Source: an uncultured Oscillospiraceae bacterium
Lineage (GTDB): Bacteria; Bacillota; Clostridia; Oscillospirales; Oscillospiraceae
Length of the DNA stretch: 32,552 bases
Assembly (NCBI GenBank): GCA_910588365.1
Contig: CAJUQS010000064.1
Coordinates: 1 to 32,552, forward strand
Direction of reading: 5' to 3'
A model generated the notes under the pieces. That model saw nothing but the letters and a program-made list of their open reading frames with translations. It was not told the origin of the DNA and searched no databases. A program made the translations under genes and the position numbers. Within the stretch, counting starts at the first letter, position 1; the number at the start of each line of letters is the position of its first letter. This document shows, piece after piece, positions 1-6,502 of this stretch.

Positions 1-1102
1 CACCGCCCTCCACGTGGGCCAGCAGGGTGCCGTCCATGGCCTGGGTGGCGATGAAGTCCATGTCCTTCCCGGCCAGGAAGTTCAGCCCGTCGCCGTCCGC
101 CTCGTCCCGGGGCACGCACAGCTGATGGGCGCTCCTGCCGAAGCGGATGACCGTCTCAATCATGGTGCGCTCGCCGTCCTGCAGGTACTGGCCCATGGAG
201 TGGAGATCCGCGGTGAACTCCACGCTGGCGGGGAAGAGGCCCTTGCCCTCCTTGCCCTCGCTCTCGCCGTAGAGCTGCTTCCACCACTCGGTAAAGAACC
301 GGGCCCGGGGCTCGAAGGCGGCCAGGACCTCGATCTTCCTGCCCTGCTCGTAGAGATCCTTCCGGGCGGCGGCGTACTGCCAGGCGGGGTTGGCGTCCAG
401 GCCGGCGGTCCGGCAGGCTTCCATCATGTCCGCCGCGCCCTTCATCAGCTGGTCCAGATCAATGCCCGCCACGGCGATGGGCAGCAGGCCCACGGCGGTC
501 AGCACGCTGTAGCGCCCGCCCACATCGTCGGGCACCACGAACGTCTCGTAGCCCTCGGCGGTGGCCAGGGACTTGAGGGCGCCCCGGGACTTGTCGGTGG
601 TGGCGTAGATGCGCTTTGCCGCCTCCTCCTTGCCGTACTTCTCCTCCAGCTTGGCCCTGAAGAAGCGGAAGGCCACGGCGGGCTCGGTGGTGGTGCCGGA
701 TTTGGAGATGACGTTGACGGAGAAGTCGTCGTCCCCGATGAGATCAAAGATCTCCTGCATGGCGTCGCCGCTCAGGCCGTTGCCGGAGAAATAGATGTTG
801 GGGGTGTTTTTCTTTTTCAGGTTGTAGTTGTTGGACTCCAGCAGCTCGATGACCGCCCGGGCGCCCAGGTAGCTGCCGCCGATGCCGATGACCACCAGGG
901 CCTTGCTGTCGGACTGAATCTTTTTGGCGGCGGCCTGGATGCGCGTGTACTCCTCCTTGTCATAGTCCCGGGGCAGGTTCACCCAGCCCACGAAGTCGTT
1001 TCCCCGGCCGGTGGCCTCCTGGAGCCAGGTGTGGGCCTGCTGGAGGCCCTGGGCGTACTGCCCGGTCTTGGCGGAGCTGCTGCTCAGATCAATGCGAAGC
1101 AT
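1..1102 (-). CDS. pgi: Glucose-6-phosphate isomerase, C-terminus cut by window edge
   Basis: Interconverts glucose 6-phosphate and fructose 6-phosphate in the cytoplasm (glycolysis/gluconeogenesis). About 367 codons are visible reading leftward from ATG at 1102; the C-terminal part lies outside the window. My reading of the reverse strand starts MLRIDLSSSSAKTGQYAQG and contains the glycine-rich GIGGSYLGARAVIELL stretch, the phosphosugar-binding loop VISKSGTTTEPAVAFRFF and the GGRYSVLTAVGLLPIAV segment, all typical of bacterial PGI (about 450 aa in Firmicutes). The start is fixed by an AGGAGGA ribosome binding site at 1111-1117. The gene stands alone with its own promoter and is divergent from the small gene at 1246. 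No lesion is seen in the visible part. Confidence 0.95.
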   Translation of the reverse strand, partial: MLRIDLSSSSAKTGQYAQGLQQAHTWLQEATGRGNDFVGWVNLPRDYDKEEYTRIQAAAKKIQSDSKALVVIGIGGSYLGARAVIELLESNNYNLKKKNTPNIYFSGNGLSGDAMQEIFDLIGDDDFSVNVISKSGTTTEPAVAFRFFRAKLEEKYGKEEAAKRIYATTDKSRGALKSLATAEGYETFVVPDDVGGRYSVLTAVGLLPIAVAGIDLDQLMKGAADMMEACRTAGLDANPAWQYAAARKDLYEQGRKIEVLAAFEPRARFFTEWWKQLYGESEGKEGKGLFPASVEFTADLHSMGQYLQDGERTMIETVIRFGRSAHQLCVPRDEADGDGLNFLAGKDMDFIATQAMDGTLLAHVEGG

Positions 1103-1156
1103 GGAACGTATCCTCCTTCTGAAAAGTGAAAAATTGGTAGAAGCATCCTGCTTATC

Positions 1157-1185
1157 AGTATACCACAGCCGCCTTAGACAGGCAA
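1157..1185 (-). promoter_or_regulatory. Promoter of pgi
   Basis: On the minus strand a TTGCCT -35 (1180-1185) and a TATACT -10 (1157-1162) are separated by 17 bp, reading toward the pgi start at 1102 with a leader of about 48 nt. Match to the vegetative sigma-factor consensus is good; not tested. Confidence 0.65.
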
Positions 1186-1245
1186 GAGAAAGTCAGGGAA
1201 ATCAGGAGAATCAATTTGGGCATACTACGCATGGAGGTGAGAGCG

Positions 1246-1446
1246 ATGAAAGACCACACGAGCCAGCCGCCCGAGCGGAAGCCGGGCTGGCCGGAGGGCG
1301 ATGACGACGTCATCAACAAGTACGGGACCTATGAGGTCCAGCGCACAAATGGCATGGAGAACCCCTATCCCATGATTGCCCAGGGGATCTCCCCCCAGGA
1401 GGCGGCAGAGCAGCTTTCGGCTGCGGAGGAGTGGAAGAAAAAATAG
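1246..1446 (+). CDS. Small conserved-type hypothetical protein, 66 aa
   Basis: Function not recognised. The 66-aa protein is hydrophilic, with no signal peptide or membrane segment. It has a Pro/Gly/Asp-rich N-terminus (PERKPGWPEGDDD), a central NKYGTYEVQ motif followed by NPYPMIAQG, and an acidic-basic C-terminal helix ending in EEWKKK. I have seen similar NKYGTY...IAQG small proteins in clostridia without a known role, but cannot confirm that here. ATG at 1246 is preferred over an upstream in-frame TTG because GGAGGTGAG at 1233-1241 sits just before it. A strong terminator follows 5 nt after the stop, so it is a monocistronic unit. That it is translated is inferred from the RBS, terminator and codon use. 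Confidence 0.65.
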   Translation: MKDHTSQPPERKPGWPEGDDDVINKYGTYEVQRTNGMENPYPMIAQGISPQEAAEQLSAAEEWKKK

Positions 1447-1450
1447 CTTT

Positions 1451-1480
1451 GAGGGGGCGAAAGCCCCCTCGCCTTTTTTC
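1451..1480 (+). terminator. Rho-independent terminator of the 66-aa gene
   Basis: An 8-bp perfect stem (GAGGGGGC 1451-1458, GCCCCCTC 1463-1470) with a GAAA tetraloop is followed by GCC and a run of six T at 1474-1479. The same 20-base hairpin recurs at 3786-3805 after dapH. Confidence 0.9.
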
Positions 1481-1530
1481 CACCAGAAATTCAAGACGCC
1501 AACCGGGCGGGCAGCGGCGGTATAAAGGGA

Positions 1531-1559
1531 TTGACAATATCGAATATCGATGATATACT
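1531..1559 (+). promoter_or_regulatory. Consensus promoter of the padR-DUF2812 operon
   Basis: Perfect TTGACA (1531-1536), 17-bp spacer, then TATACT (1554-1559). The spacer is overlapped by the first of two operator-like repeats, so a repressor bound there would block RNA polymerase. Confidence 0.85.
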
Positions 1560-1578
1560 CTAAATATCGAATATCAAT
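1536..1578 (+). promoter_or_regulatory. Probable PadR operator: two near-identical 16-bp repeats
   Basis: AATATCGAATATCGAT at 1536-1551 lies between the -35 and -10 boxes, and AATATCGAATATCAAT at 1563-1578 lies over the predicted transcription start; 15 of 16 bases match and the centres are 27 bp apart. Each copy is itself built of ATATCGA/ATATC half sites. PadR proteins usually repress their own operon by binding AT-rich sites over the promoter, so autoregulation is inferred. Confidence 0.65.
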
Positions 1579-1595
1579 ATTGAAGGAGGAGAGAA

Positions 1596-1916
1596 ATGGC
1601 CCGGGAAAAATTCCAGACACTGACGGAGCAGATGTTTTACATCCTCCTCTGCCTCCAGCAGGAGTGCTGCGGGGTGGACATCATGGAGCGGGTGCGGCAG
1701 ATGACCCGTGACCGGGTGGTCATCGGGCCGGGGACCCTCTACAGCCTCCTGGAGAGCTTCCAGCAGGAGGACTTCATCCGGGTGGCCCGGGTGGAGGGGA
1801 GAAAGAAGAGCTACCTCATCACCCCGGAGGGCCGGCGGCGGCTGGCGGAGGAGGTCCGCCGCCTGCGGCAGCAGACGGAGGACTATGAGACATTTGGAGA
1901 GGGGGAACAGGCATGA
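1596..1916 (+). CDS. PadR-family transcriptional regulator
   Basis: A 106-aa winged-helix DNA-binding repressor of the short PadR class. The sequence shows LTEQMFYILLCLQQECCGVDIMERV (helices 1-2), the recognition region RVVIGPGTLYSLLESFQQEDFI, the wing VEGRKKSYLITPEGRRRL, and a C-terminal helix for dimerisation, all in the order and length usual for the family. The ATG at 1596 follows AAGGAGGAGAG at 1584-1593. The stop overlaps the ATG of the next gene (ATGA), so both are translated together. PadR-DUF2812 pairs are common in Firmicutes; members often respond to membrane-active or phenolic compounds. The ligand here is unknown, and autoregulation is suggested by repeats over the promoter. Confidence 0.93.
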   Translation: MAREKFQTLTEQMFYILLCLQQECCGVDIMERVRQMTRDRVVIGPGTLYSLLESFQQEDFIRVARVEGRKKSYLITPEGRRRLAEEVRRLRQQTEDYETFGEGEQA

Positions 1917-3280
1917 GCAGGGACAGGAAACGGCAGCTCAACTGGTATCAGATCAACGACTGCGAGGCGGTGGCCCGCCACCTGGAGAAGATGGCCGCCA
2001 GGGGCTGGCTGCTGGAGAAGGCGGACAACTGGGGGTGGATCTACCGGCGATCGGCGCCGGCGCAGATCCGCTACTGCGTCACCTTCTTCCCCGAGGCATC
2101 TATCTTTGACCCCGGCCCCACCGGGGACCAGGAGACCTACATCGACTACTGCGCCGCCGCGGGCTGGGAGTTCGTCTCCTCCTACGGCCCCGCACAGTAC
2201 TTCCGCTCCACCCGGCCGGACCCGGTGCCCATTGAGACCGACGAGGCCGCCAAGCTGCGGGCCATCCACCGGTCCATGTGGAAGACGCTGATTCTGGGCT
2301 CCCTGCTCCTGCTGTTTGCCCAGCTCATCAACGTGCCCGGCCGCGTCCGGCATTTCCGCTGGGCCCCCATGAGCGAGCTGAGCGACTCCGGCACGCTGGG
2401 GCTGTGGCTGATGATGGCTGTCCTGGTTGTCTACCTGGTGGGCAATCTGGCGGACTACTTCATCTGGTACTTCCGCTCAAAGCGCTCTGTGGAGCGGGGC
2501 GGGGCCTGCCTCCCGGTCCACACCCGGGCCCGGCTGTGGGCCGGCGGGGTGCTGCTGGCGGGGTGCGCGGCGGGCATCGCAGGCTTCGTGTCCAAGCTGA
2601 CCCGGCCCGGCTTTGGCTGGGTCCTGCTCTACAGCTTCGGGGGCATGGCGCTGCTGCTGGCGGTGCTCTTTGGGGTGATGAACCGGATGAAGCGCCAGGG
2701 CAGCGCCAGGGGGGACACCCGGGCGGCCTATCTCGTGCTCACGGTTGTGCTGGCGGTGACCTACGGCTATGGGGGGATCCCCCTGGCCAATCACCTGTCG
2801 GAGACGGGAGCCATGGAGCGGGCCCCGGCGTATACCTACACCAAATATGGCATTGAGCGGAACATCTACCGGGACGAGCTGCCGGTGACGCTGGAGGACC
2901 TGGGCTATCCGGTCTCCCCGGAGGACCATTGCAGCTATGAGGCGGAGGTATCCCGCTCCCCCCTGGCCCGCCATACGGTCTATAGCCAGAGGGGCCTGGG
3001 GGAGGACAGCGAGCTGCCCTATCTGGAGTACCAGGTGTGCGAGATCCCCTGGGGGTGGCTGCGGGAGTTTTGCTGTGAGACGCTGCTGGAGAGCAGCTAC
3101 AGGGAGTATGAACCCTATAATCCCTCGATAACCCCCGCGCCGGAGGAGGCGTGGGCCAGCATCCGGTCCGGCGGGTGCCGGTACATCCTGCTCTACGGCG
3201 ACCGGATCCTGGTGGTCAGCAGCGGCTGGATCATGTCGGCGGAGCAGCTCAAGGGAGCTGTTCAGCCGCTGCTGGAGTAG
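1913..3280 (+). CDS. DUF2812 domain membrane protein, PadR partner
   Basis: A 455-aa protein of unknown biochemical role. Residues 1-110 form the DUF2812-type domain (NWYQINDCEAVARHLEKMAARGWLLEK, then GWEFVSSYG), followed by about five hydrophobic segments near 124-142, 161-182, 208-229, 237-257 and 273-293, and a 160-aa C-terminal part that is soluble and rich in Tyr, Glu and Pro. It is longer than many DUF2812 proteins because of this C-terminal domain. It overlaps the PadR gene by four bases. Proteins of this pair are thought to act as membrane sensors or to modulate the regulator, but no function is established. The last residues are followed after 10 nt by a repeat hairpin at 3291, and no canonical terminator with a T run is seen. 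Confidence 0.85.
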   Translation: MSRDRKRQLNWYQINDCEAVARHLEKMAARGWLLEKADNWGWIYRRSAPAQIRYCVTFFPEASIFDPGPTGDQETYIDYCAAAGWEFVSSYGPAQYFRSTRPDPVPIETDEAAKLRAIHRSMWKTLILGSLLLLFAQLINVPGRVRHFRWAPMSELSDSGTLGLWLMMAVLVVYLVGNLADYFIWYFRSKRSVERGGACLPVHTRARLWAGGVLLAGCAAGIAGFVSKLTRPGFGWVLLYSFGGMALLLAVLFGVMNRMKRQGSARGDTRAAYLVLTVVLAVTYGYGGIPLANHLSETGAMERAPAYTYTKYGIERNIYRDELPVTLEDLGYPVSPEDHCSYEAEVSRSPLARHTVYSQRGLGEDSELPYLEYQVCEIPWGWLREFCCETLLESSYREYEPYNPSITPAPEEAWASIRSGGCRYILLYGDRILVVSSGWIMSAEQLKGAVQPLLE

Positions 3281-3290
3281 TGGGGCTTGC

Positions 3291-3421
3291 GGTTACTTTT
3301 TGTGCGGACAAAAAGTAACCAAAAAGCCGCCAGCCCCCAGGGGCTGGACCCCCTCTGTTTTACGGGGGACTTTCGGACACACCTGCAAAGGAAGAGCTGC
3401 GGTGCCCCGTGAACGAGCAGA
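3291..3421 (+). repeat. Class II composite repeat, copy 1
   Basis: The element starts 10 nt after the DUF2812 stop with a perfect 13-bp hairpin (arms 3291-3303 and 3308-3320, loop GCGG), continues with CAAAAAGCCGC, a second GC-rich hairpin (3330-3337 with 3340-3347) and CCCCC, then a conserved block GGGGGACTTTCGGACAC (3364-3380) ... GAAGAG ... TGCCCCGTGAAC (3403-3414). The same order of modules recurs at 24763-24913. Confidence 0.8.
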
Positions 3422-3689
3422 TCCTACGGGGTTCTGATCTGGTGGTCTGGCGGTCGACCGACTCCGCCTGCCGGCCTCTTAAAGGGACAGAGCCATCTAC
3501 GGGGACCCTCCGAGTCGTTGCGCGGCAAAACCGCAGGCACTCCCCCCGCTGCTTCGCCCCCGTTAGGACCCGTGGGTAGACGCTGGGCAGCGGCAGGCGA
3601 AGGGCAGGCACCGCCGGTAGAATTGGCCCGGCTACAGCAAAGGGCAAATAAACAAAACATGGAGTATCGCCCGGAGGGCGATGCCGGGG
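3422..3689. other. Non-coding interior between two inverted class II repeats
   Basis: About 270 bases without a convincing gene on either strand. Open frames exist but lack ribosome binding sites, have Arg/Pro/Ala-rich shadow-like composition and run through the flanking repeats. A small hairpin ATCGCCCGGAGGGCGAT lies at 3666-3682. I recognise no RNA family here. It could be remnant DNA or the cargo of a small non-autonomous element bounded by the inverted repeats. Confidence 0.5.
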
Positions 3690-3749
3690 GGACCGGGGGC
3701 GCTCCCCCGGCGGCTTTTTGGTACCTTTTTGTCCGCACAAAAAGGTACC
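3690..3749 (-). repeat. Class II repeat, copy 2, inverted relative to copy 1
   Basis: Read on the minus strand: a perfect 13-bp hairpin (3737-3749 with 3720-3732, loop GCGG), then AAAAAGCCGCC, then a GC hairpin (CCGGGGG 3693-3699 with CCCCCGG 3704-3710) and a C run. The core TTTTTGTGCGGACAAAAAG is identical to copy 1 at 3291, so the two copies face each other across about 400 bp. It lies just downstream of the dapH terminator. Confidence 0.8.
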
Positions 3750-3776
3750 CCGGGGCGTGGGGCTGGGAAGCCCCGC

Positions 3777-3805
3777 AAAAGAATCGAGGGGGCGAAAGCC
3801 CCCTC
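3777..3805 (-). terminator. Terminator of dapABH overlapping the dapH stop codon
   Basis: On the minus strand the hairpin GAGGGGGC/GCCCCCTC with a 4-base loop (3786-3805) is followed by GATTCTTTT (3785-3777). The dapH TGA (3806-3804) shares its last two bases with the stem. The stem-loop is identical to the one at 1451-1470. Confidence 0.8.
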
Positions 3806-4502
3806 AAATATTTCTCAGCGCGGCCTCTAAGGCCGTTTTCTGGTTGGTCCCCTCGTCCCGCATTTTAATGACCCGGGCGGGGCACCCGGCCACCACGGCG
3901 TTCTCCGGCACATCCTCAATAACCACCGCCCCGGCGGCGACAACGGCGTTTTTGCCCACGTGGACGCCCTCAATGACCACGGCGTTGGCGCCCACCAGCA
4001 CGCCGTCCTCCACAATGACGGGGGTGGCGCTGGCCGGCTCGATGACCCCGGCCAGGACCGCCCCGGCCCCGATGTGGCAGTGCCTGCCCACCGTGGCCCG
4101 GCCCCCCAGGATGGCGCCCATGTCGATCATGGTGCCCTCGCCGATGACGGCGCCGATGTTGATCACCGCGCCCATCATGATCACCGCGCTGTCCCCGATG
4201 GACACCTGCTCCCGGATGATGGCGCCGGGCTCGATGCGGGCGTTTATGTTCTTCATGTCCAGCAGGGGGATGGCGCTGTTGCGGCAGTCGTTCTCAATGA
4301 CGATGTCCCGGATCTTCCCGGCGCTCTCCGCCAGGATGGGGCCCAGCTCCCGCCAGTCCCCGAACACCGTCCTGCTGGAGCCCTCGCCGAAGACCTTGGC
4401 GGAGCCGTAGTCAATGGGGGCGAGCTCGTTGATATAGACCTTCACCGGCGTCTTCTTCTCCGCCGCGCCGATGTAGGCGATGATCTCCTGTGCTGTCATC
4501 AT
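3804..4502 (-). CDS. dapH: Tetrahydrodipicolinate N-acetyltransferase
   Basis: Acetylates 2,3,4,5-tetrahydrodipicolinate with acetyl-CoA, the third dedicated step of the acetylase branch of lysine/meso-diaminopimelate synthesis. The 232-aa length is normal. Residues 1-85 form the N-terminal helical domain; from about 88 on, imperfect hexapeptide repeats (IEPGAIIREQVSIGDSAVIMMGAVINIGAVIGEGTMIDMGAIL, then CHIGAGAVLAGV and VGANAVVIEGVHVGKNAVVAAGAVV) build the left-handed beta helix, ending in the AGCPARVIK cap. Its ATG (4502) overlaps the dapB TGA; a second ATG follows directly, so the true start is one of these two. The acetylase (DapH) rather than succinylase (DapD) identity rests on the Firmicute-type sequence and operon; DapX aminotransferase and deacetylase genes are not in the window. 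Confidence 0.93.
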   Translation of the reverse strand: MMTAQEIIAYIGAAEKKTPVKVYINELAPIDYGSAKVFGEGSSRTVFGDWRELGPILAESAGKIRDIVIENDCRNSAIPLLDMKNINARIEPGAIIREQVSIGDSAVIMMGAVINIGAVIGEGTMIDMGAILGGRATVGRHCHIGAGAVLAGVIEPASATPVIVEDGVLVGANAVVIEGVHVGKNAVVAAGAVVIEDVPENAVVAGCPARVIKMRDEGTNQKTALEAALRNI

Positions 4503-5224
4503 TTCGCAGTACCTCCGAATAGGATGTCTTTGAGCTCATAGCGGCCCTTGGGCATCCGGCAGAGCCGGCGGGCGGCATGGAGGGCCCCGTTGACGAAGAT
4601 CTGACGGGAGGACGCCCGGTGGGTGATCTCAAAGACCTCGTCGGGACCGAAGAAGCTGACGGTGTGGGTGCCCGCCTCGGTGCCGCCCCGGAGGGCGTGG
4701 ACGCCGATCTCCTTCTTATCACGGGGGCCGGTGATGCCCTGCCGGCCGTAGACCGGGGTGCGCTCATGGCGGGGGTCCACCGCGTCCAGCAGCAGCCTGG
4801 CGGTGCCGCTGGGGGCGTCGGCCTTTTGGTTGTGGTGGGTCTCCACAATCTCGATGTCAAAGTCCCCCAGCACCTCCCGGACCTCCTCCAGGGCCCGGCG
4901 GAACACCGCCACCCCCAAAGAGTAGTTGGCCGAGTGCATCACCGGGGCGAAGCGGCCCAGCTCGCCGAAGGTATTCAGCTCCGCGCCGCTCAGGCCCGTC
5001 ACGCCGGAGAGCAGGGGCGTCCCCGTCTGGCGGACGTAGCGGGCCACCGCCGGCAGGGCGGAGGGGCTGGAGAAGTCGATGGCGATGTCCGCCACCCGGC
5101 CGATGGTCTCCAGGTCCCCCAGGTTGCCGATATCGACGATGCCGCCCATCTGGTCGCCGGCGGCGATGGCGGTCTGCTCAATGAGCCGGCCCATGCGGCC
5201 GTGTCCGATGAGAAGAATCTTCAT
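4499..5224 (-). CDS. dapB: 4-hydroxy-tetrahydrodipicolinate reductase
   Basis: Reduces the DapA product to tetrahydrodipicolinate with NAD(P)H. The 241-aa protein starts MKILLIGHGRMGRLIEQTA, with the nucleotide-binding GHGRMG loop at residues 7-12; the catalytic and substrate-binding signature ETHHNQKADAPSGTA lies mid-protein, and the C-terminal FGPDEVFEITHRASSR segment is typical. The ATG at 5224 overlaps the dapA TGA (ATGA), which fixes the start; an open frame extends further upstream but only inside dapA. The stop in turn overlaps dapH, so the three genes are translationally coupled. It is slightly shorter than the usual 250-270 aa reductases, consistent with the compact Firmicute form. 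Confidence 0.95.
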   Translation of the reverse strand: MKILLIGHGRMGRLIEQTAIAAGDQMGGIVDIGNLGDLETIGRVADIAIDFSSPSALPAVARYVRQTGTPLLSGVTGLSGAELNTFGELGRFAPVMHSANYSLGVAVFRRALEEVREVLGDFDIEIVETHHNQKADAPSGTARLLLDAVDPRHERTPVYGRQGITGPRDKKEIGVHALRGGTEAGTHTVSFFGPDEVFEITHRASSRQIFVNGALHAARRLCRMPKGRYELKDILFGGTAK

Positions 5225-6111
5225 GAGACCAGCCCCGCCTCCCTCAGAAGGCCCCGGAGCTGCTCCTGGTGGGCCGCGGTCATCTCGCACAGGGGCAGGC
5301 GGAAGGGGCCCGCATCCCTGCCCATCTGGTTGAGGGCGGTCTTGACGGGGATGGGGTTGACCTCCATGAACAGACCGTTCATGAGCTCCAGGTGCTTCAC
5401 GGCCGTGGATACGGCCTGCTCCCGGCGGCCCTCCAGGTAGTCCATGACCATGTCGTGGCACTCGCGGGGCTGGATGTTGGCCCACACGGAGATGACGCCG
5501 CTGCCGCCGATGGACAGCAGGGGGATGGTAATGTCGTCGTTGCCGGACCAGAGGGCGAAGTCAGGGGAGATGCAGTGGGCGATCCGCATGGCGTAGGACA
5601 TGTCCCCGCTGGCCTCCTTGATGCCGCAGATGTTGGGGTGCTTCGAGAGCTTCTCCACGTTCTCCACGGAGATGGCGCAGACCGTGCGGCAGGGGACGTT
5701 GTAGAGGATGCAGGGGATGCGCACCGCGTCGGCCACGGCGGTGAAGTGGCGGCAGATGCCCTCGGCGTTCCCCTTGTTGTAGTAGGGGGTGATGAGCAGC
5801 AGGCCGTCGGCCCCCAGCTTTTCCGCCCGCAGGCTCTTCTCCAGCATGGTCTGGGTGGAGTTGGAGCCCGTGCCGGCAATGACGGGCACCCGGCCCGCGG
5901 CGGCCCGGATGACGCACTGGAGGACCGCGTCGTCCTCCTCGTGGGTCATGGTGGAGCTCTCACCGGTGGTGCCCAGGGTGAGGACGGCGTCGGTCTTGTT
6001 CCCGACGTGCCACTCCACCAGCTCACTCAGCTTCTCGAAGTTCACCGATCCGTCGGCGTGGAAGGGGGTCACCAGAGCCACAATGGAGCCCTTGAGATTG
6101 CGGATGTCCAT
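5221..6111 (-). CDS. dapA: 4-hydroxy-tetrahydrodipicolinate synthase
   Basis: Condenses pyruvate with aspartate semialdehyde, the committed step to lysine and to diaminopimelate for peptidoglycan. The 296-aa length is standard for this TIM-barrel aldolase. Visible active-site residues are Thr48-Thr49 (GTTGESST), Tyr137 (ILYNVPCRT) and the Schiff-base Lys165 (CGIKEASGD). ATG at 6111 is chosen because GGAGGA (6118-6123) precedes it; an upstream in-frame ATG (6192) lies in the repeat element and is rejected. The gene is first of dapA-dapB-dapH. Transcription starts upstream of a lysine riboswitch with a terminator, so lysine should reduce expression. Confidence 0.96.
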   Translation of the reverse strand: MDIRNLKGSIVALVTPFHADGSVNFEKLSELVEWHVGNKTDAVLTLGTTGESSTMTHEEDDAVLQCVIRAAAGRVPVIAGTGSNSTQTMLEKSLRAEKLGADGLLLITPYYNKGNAEGICRHFTAVADAVRIPCILYNVPCRTVCAISVENVEKLSKHPNICGIKEASGDMSYAMRIAHCISPDFALWSGNDDITIPLLSIGGSGVISVWANIQPRECHDMVMDYLEGRREQAVSTAVKHLELMNGLFMEVNPIPVKTALNQMGRDAGPFRLPLCEMTAAHQEQLRGLLREAGLVS

Positions 6112-6143
6112 GATAGTTCCTCCTTTTTTTGACGTAGGCGTAC

Positions 6144-6205
6144 ATTCTTTTTTCTTGAAAGAAAAAAGAATCAAAAAAGAACTTTTGCGCAAAACTCCGT
6201 TTTGC
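6144..6205 (+). repeat. Class I hairpin repeat, copy A, in the dapA leader
   Basis: Starts with a 28-base AT-rich hairpin (ATTCTTTTTTCTT 6144-6156, GA, AAGAAAAAAGAAT 6159-6171), then CAAAAAAGAACTTTTGC, then a second hairpin GCAAAAC-TCC-GTTTTGC (6189-6205). It lies between the riboswitch terminator and the dapA ribosome binding site and will be transcribed in the minus sense as part of the dapA leader. Confidence 0.85.
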
Positions 6206-6248
6206 TTGGAACCTGTTCAGCGGGGAGGCGAAATGGATTTTTAGCATA

Positions 6249-6279
6249 GAAAAAGCCGGCGGACGCCTCCGCCGGCTTT
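6249..6279 (-). terminator. Lysine-riboswitch expression platform terminator
   Basis: On the minus strand a perfect 12-bp stem, AAAGCCGGCGGA with TCCGCCGGCTTT (6252-6279), loop of four bases, runs into TTTTTC (6254-6249). It follows the aptamer by about 22 nt, as expected for a transcription-attenuating riboswitch. Confidence 0.88.
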
Positions 6280-6299
6280 GACATACAGGTCAGTGCGGG

Positions 6300-6466
6300 C
6301 AGATAGCGCAACTATGGGGCCGGAAGCCCCACAGACAGTGACGGAGATGTTCTCCCCGCCCCCATCCGCTGTCCGCGCCCGGACAGTGGATTCGGCGGAC
6401 TTGCCCCCGCTGCGCTCATTGCCCGCCGGCCAGCACAGCTTCATCGCGTCCGCAACCTCTATCGTG
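6300..6466 (-). ncRNA. Lysine riboswitch (L box) controlling dapABH
   Basis: Read on the minus strand the aptamer opens with GATAGAGGTTGCG (6463-6451) and closes with GCGCTATC (6309-6302), forming the P1 GATAG/CTATC pair. Between them are landmarks of the family: GCGGGGGCAAGTCCGCCGAA (P3 region; GGGG...CGCCGAA), the P4 hairpin CTGTCC/GGACAG, GGGGAGAACATCTCC, the conserved CACTGTC, and the P5 hairpin GGGGCTTCCGGCCCC. The family is known to bind lysine and terminate transcription of lysine-pathway genes. Position directly after a promoter and before a terminator and dapA fits exactly. Pairings were worked out by eye, not with a covariance model. Confidence 0.87.
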
Positions 6467-6473
6467 TATCCCT

Positions 6474-6502
6474 ACCATATCACATATTTTTATCCTTTTC
6501 AA
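6474..6502 (-). promoter_or_regulatory. Promoter of the lysine-riboswitch/dapABH operon
   Basis: Minus strand TTGAAA (6502-6497), 17-bp spacer, TATGGT (6479-6474). The predicted start falls a few bases before the P1 stem of the riboswitch, which supports both calls. Confidence 0.7.

Noticed and set aside
3422..3689. Strings resembling riboswitch or RNase P motifs (for example ACCGGCGGTG on the minus strand)
   Set aside because: Only isolated words match; the ordered set of conserved elements of those RNAs is missing.
3360..3868. Apparent small proteins in the 3281-3803 gap, including peptides like FWYLFVRTK and FTG..SS...VSESPP shared with 24763-24913
   Set aside because: The shared peptides are just translations of the class II DNA repeat in several frames; no start signals, and the same words appear in both orientations.
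5222..5485. Extended N-terminus of DapB starting inside dapA
   Set aside because: The GHGRMG nucleotide-binding start at 5224 is the normal N-terminus and overlaps the dapA stop by ATGA.
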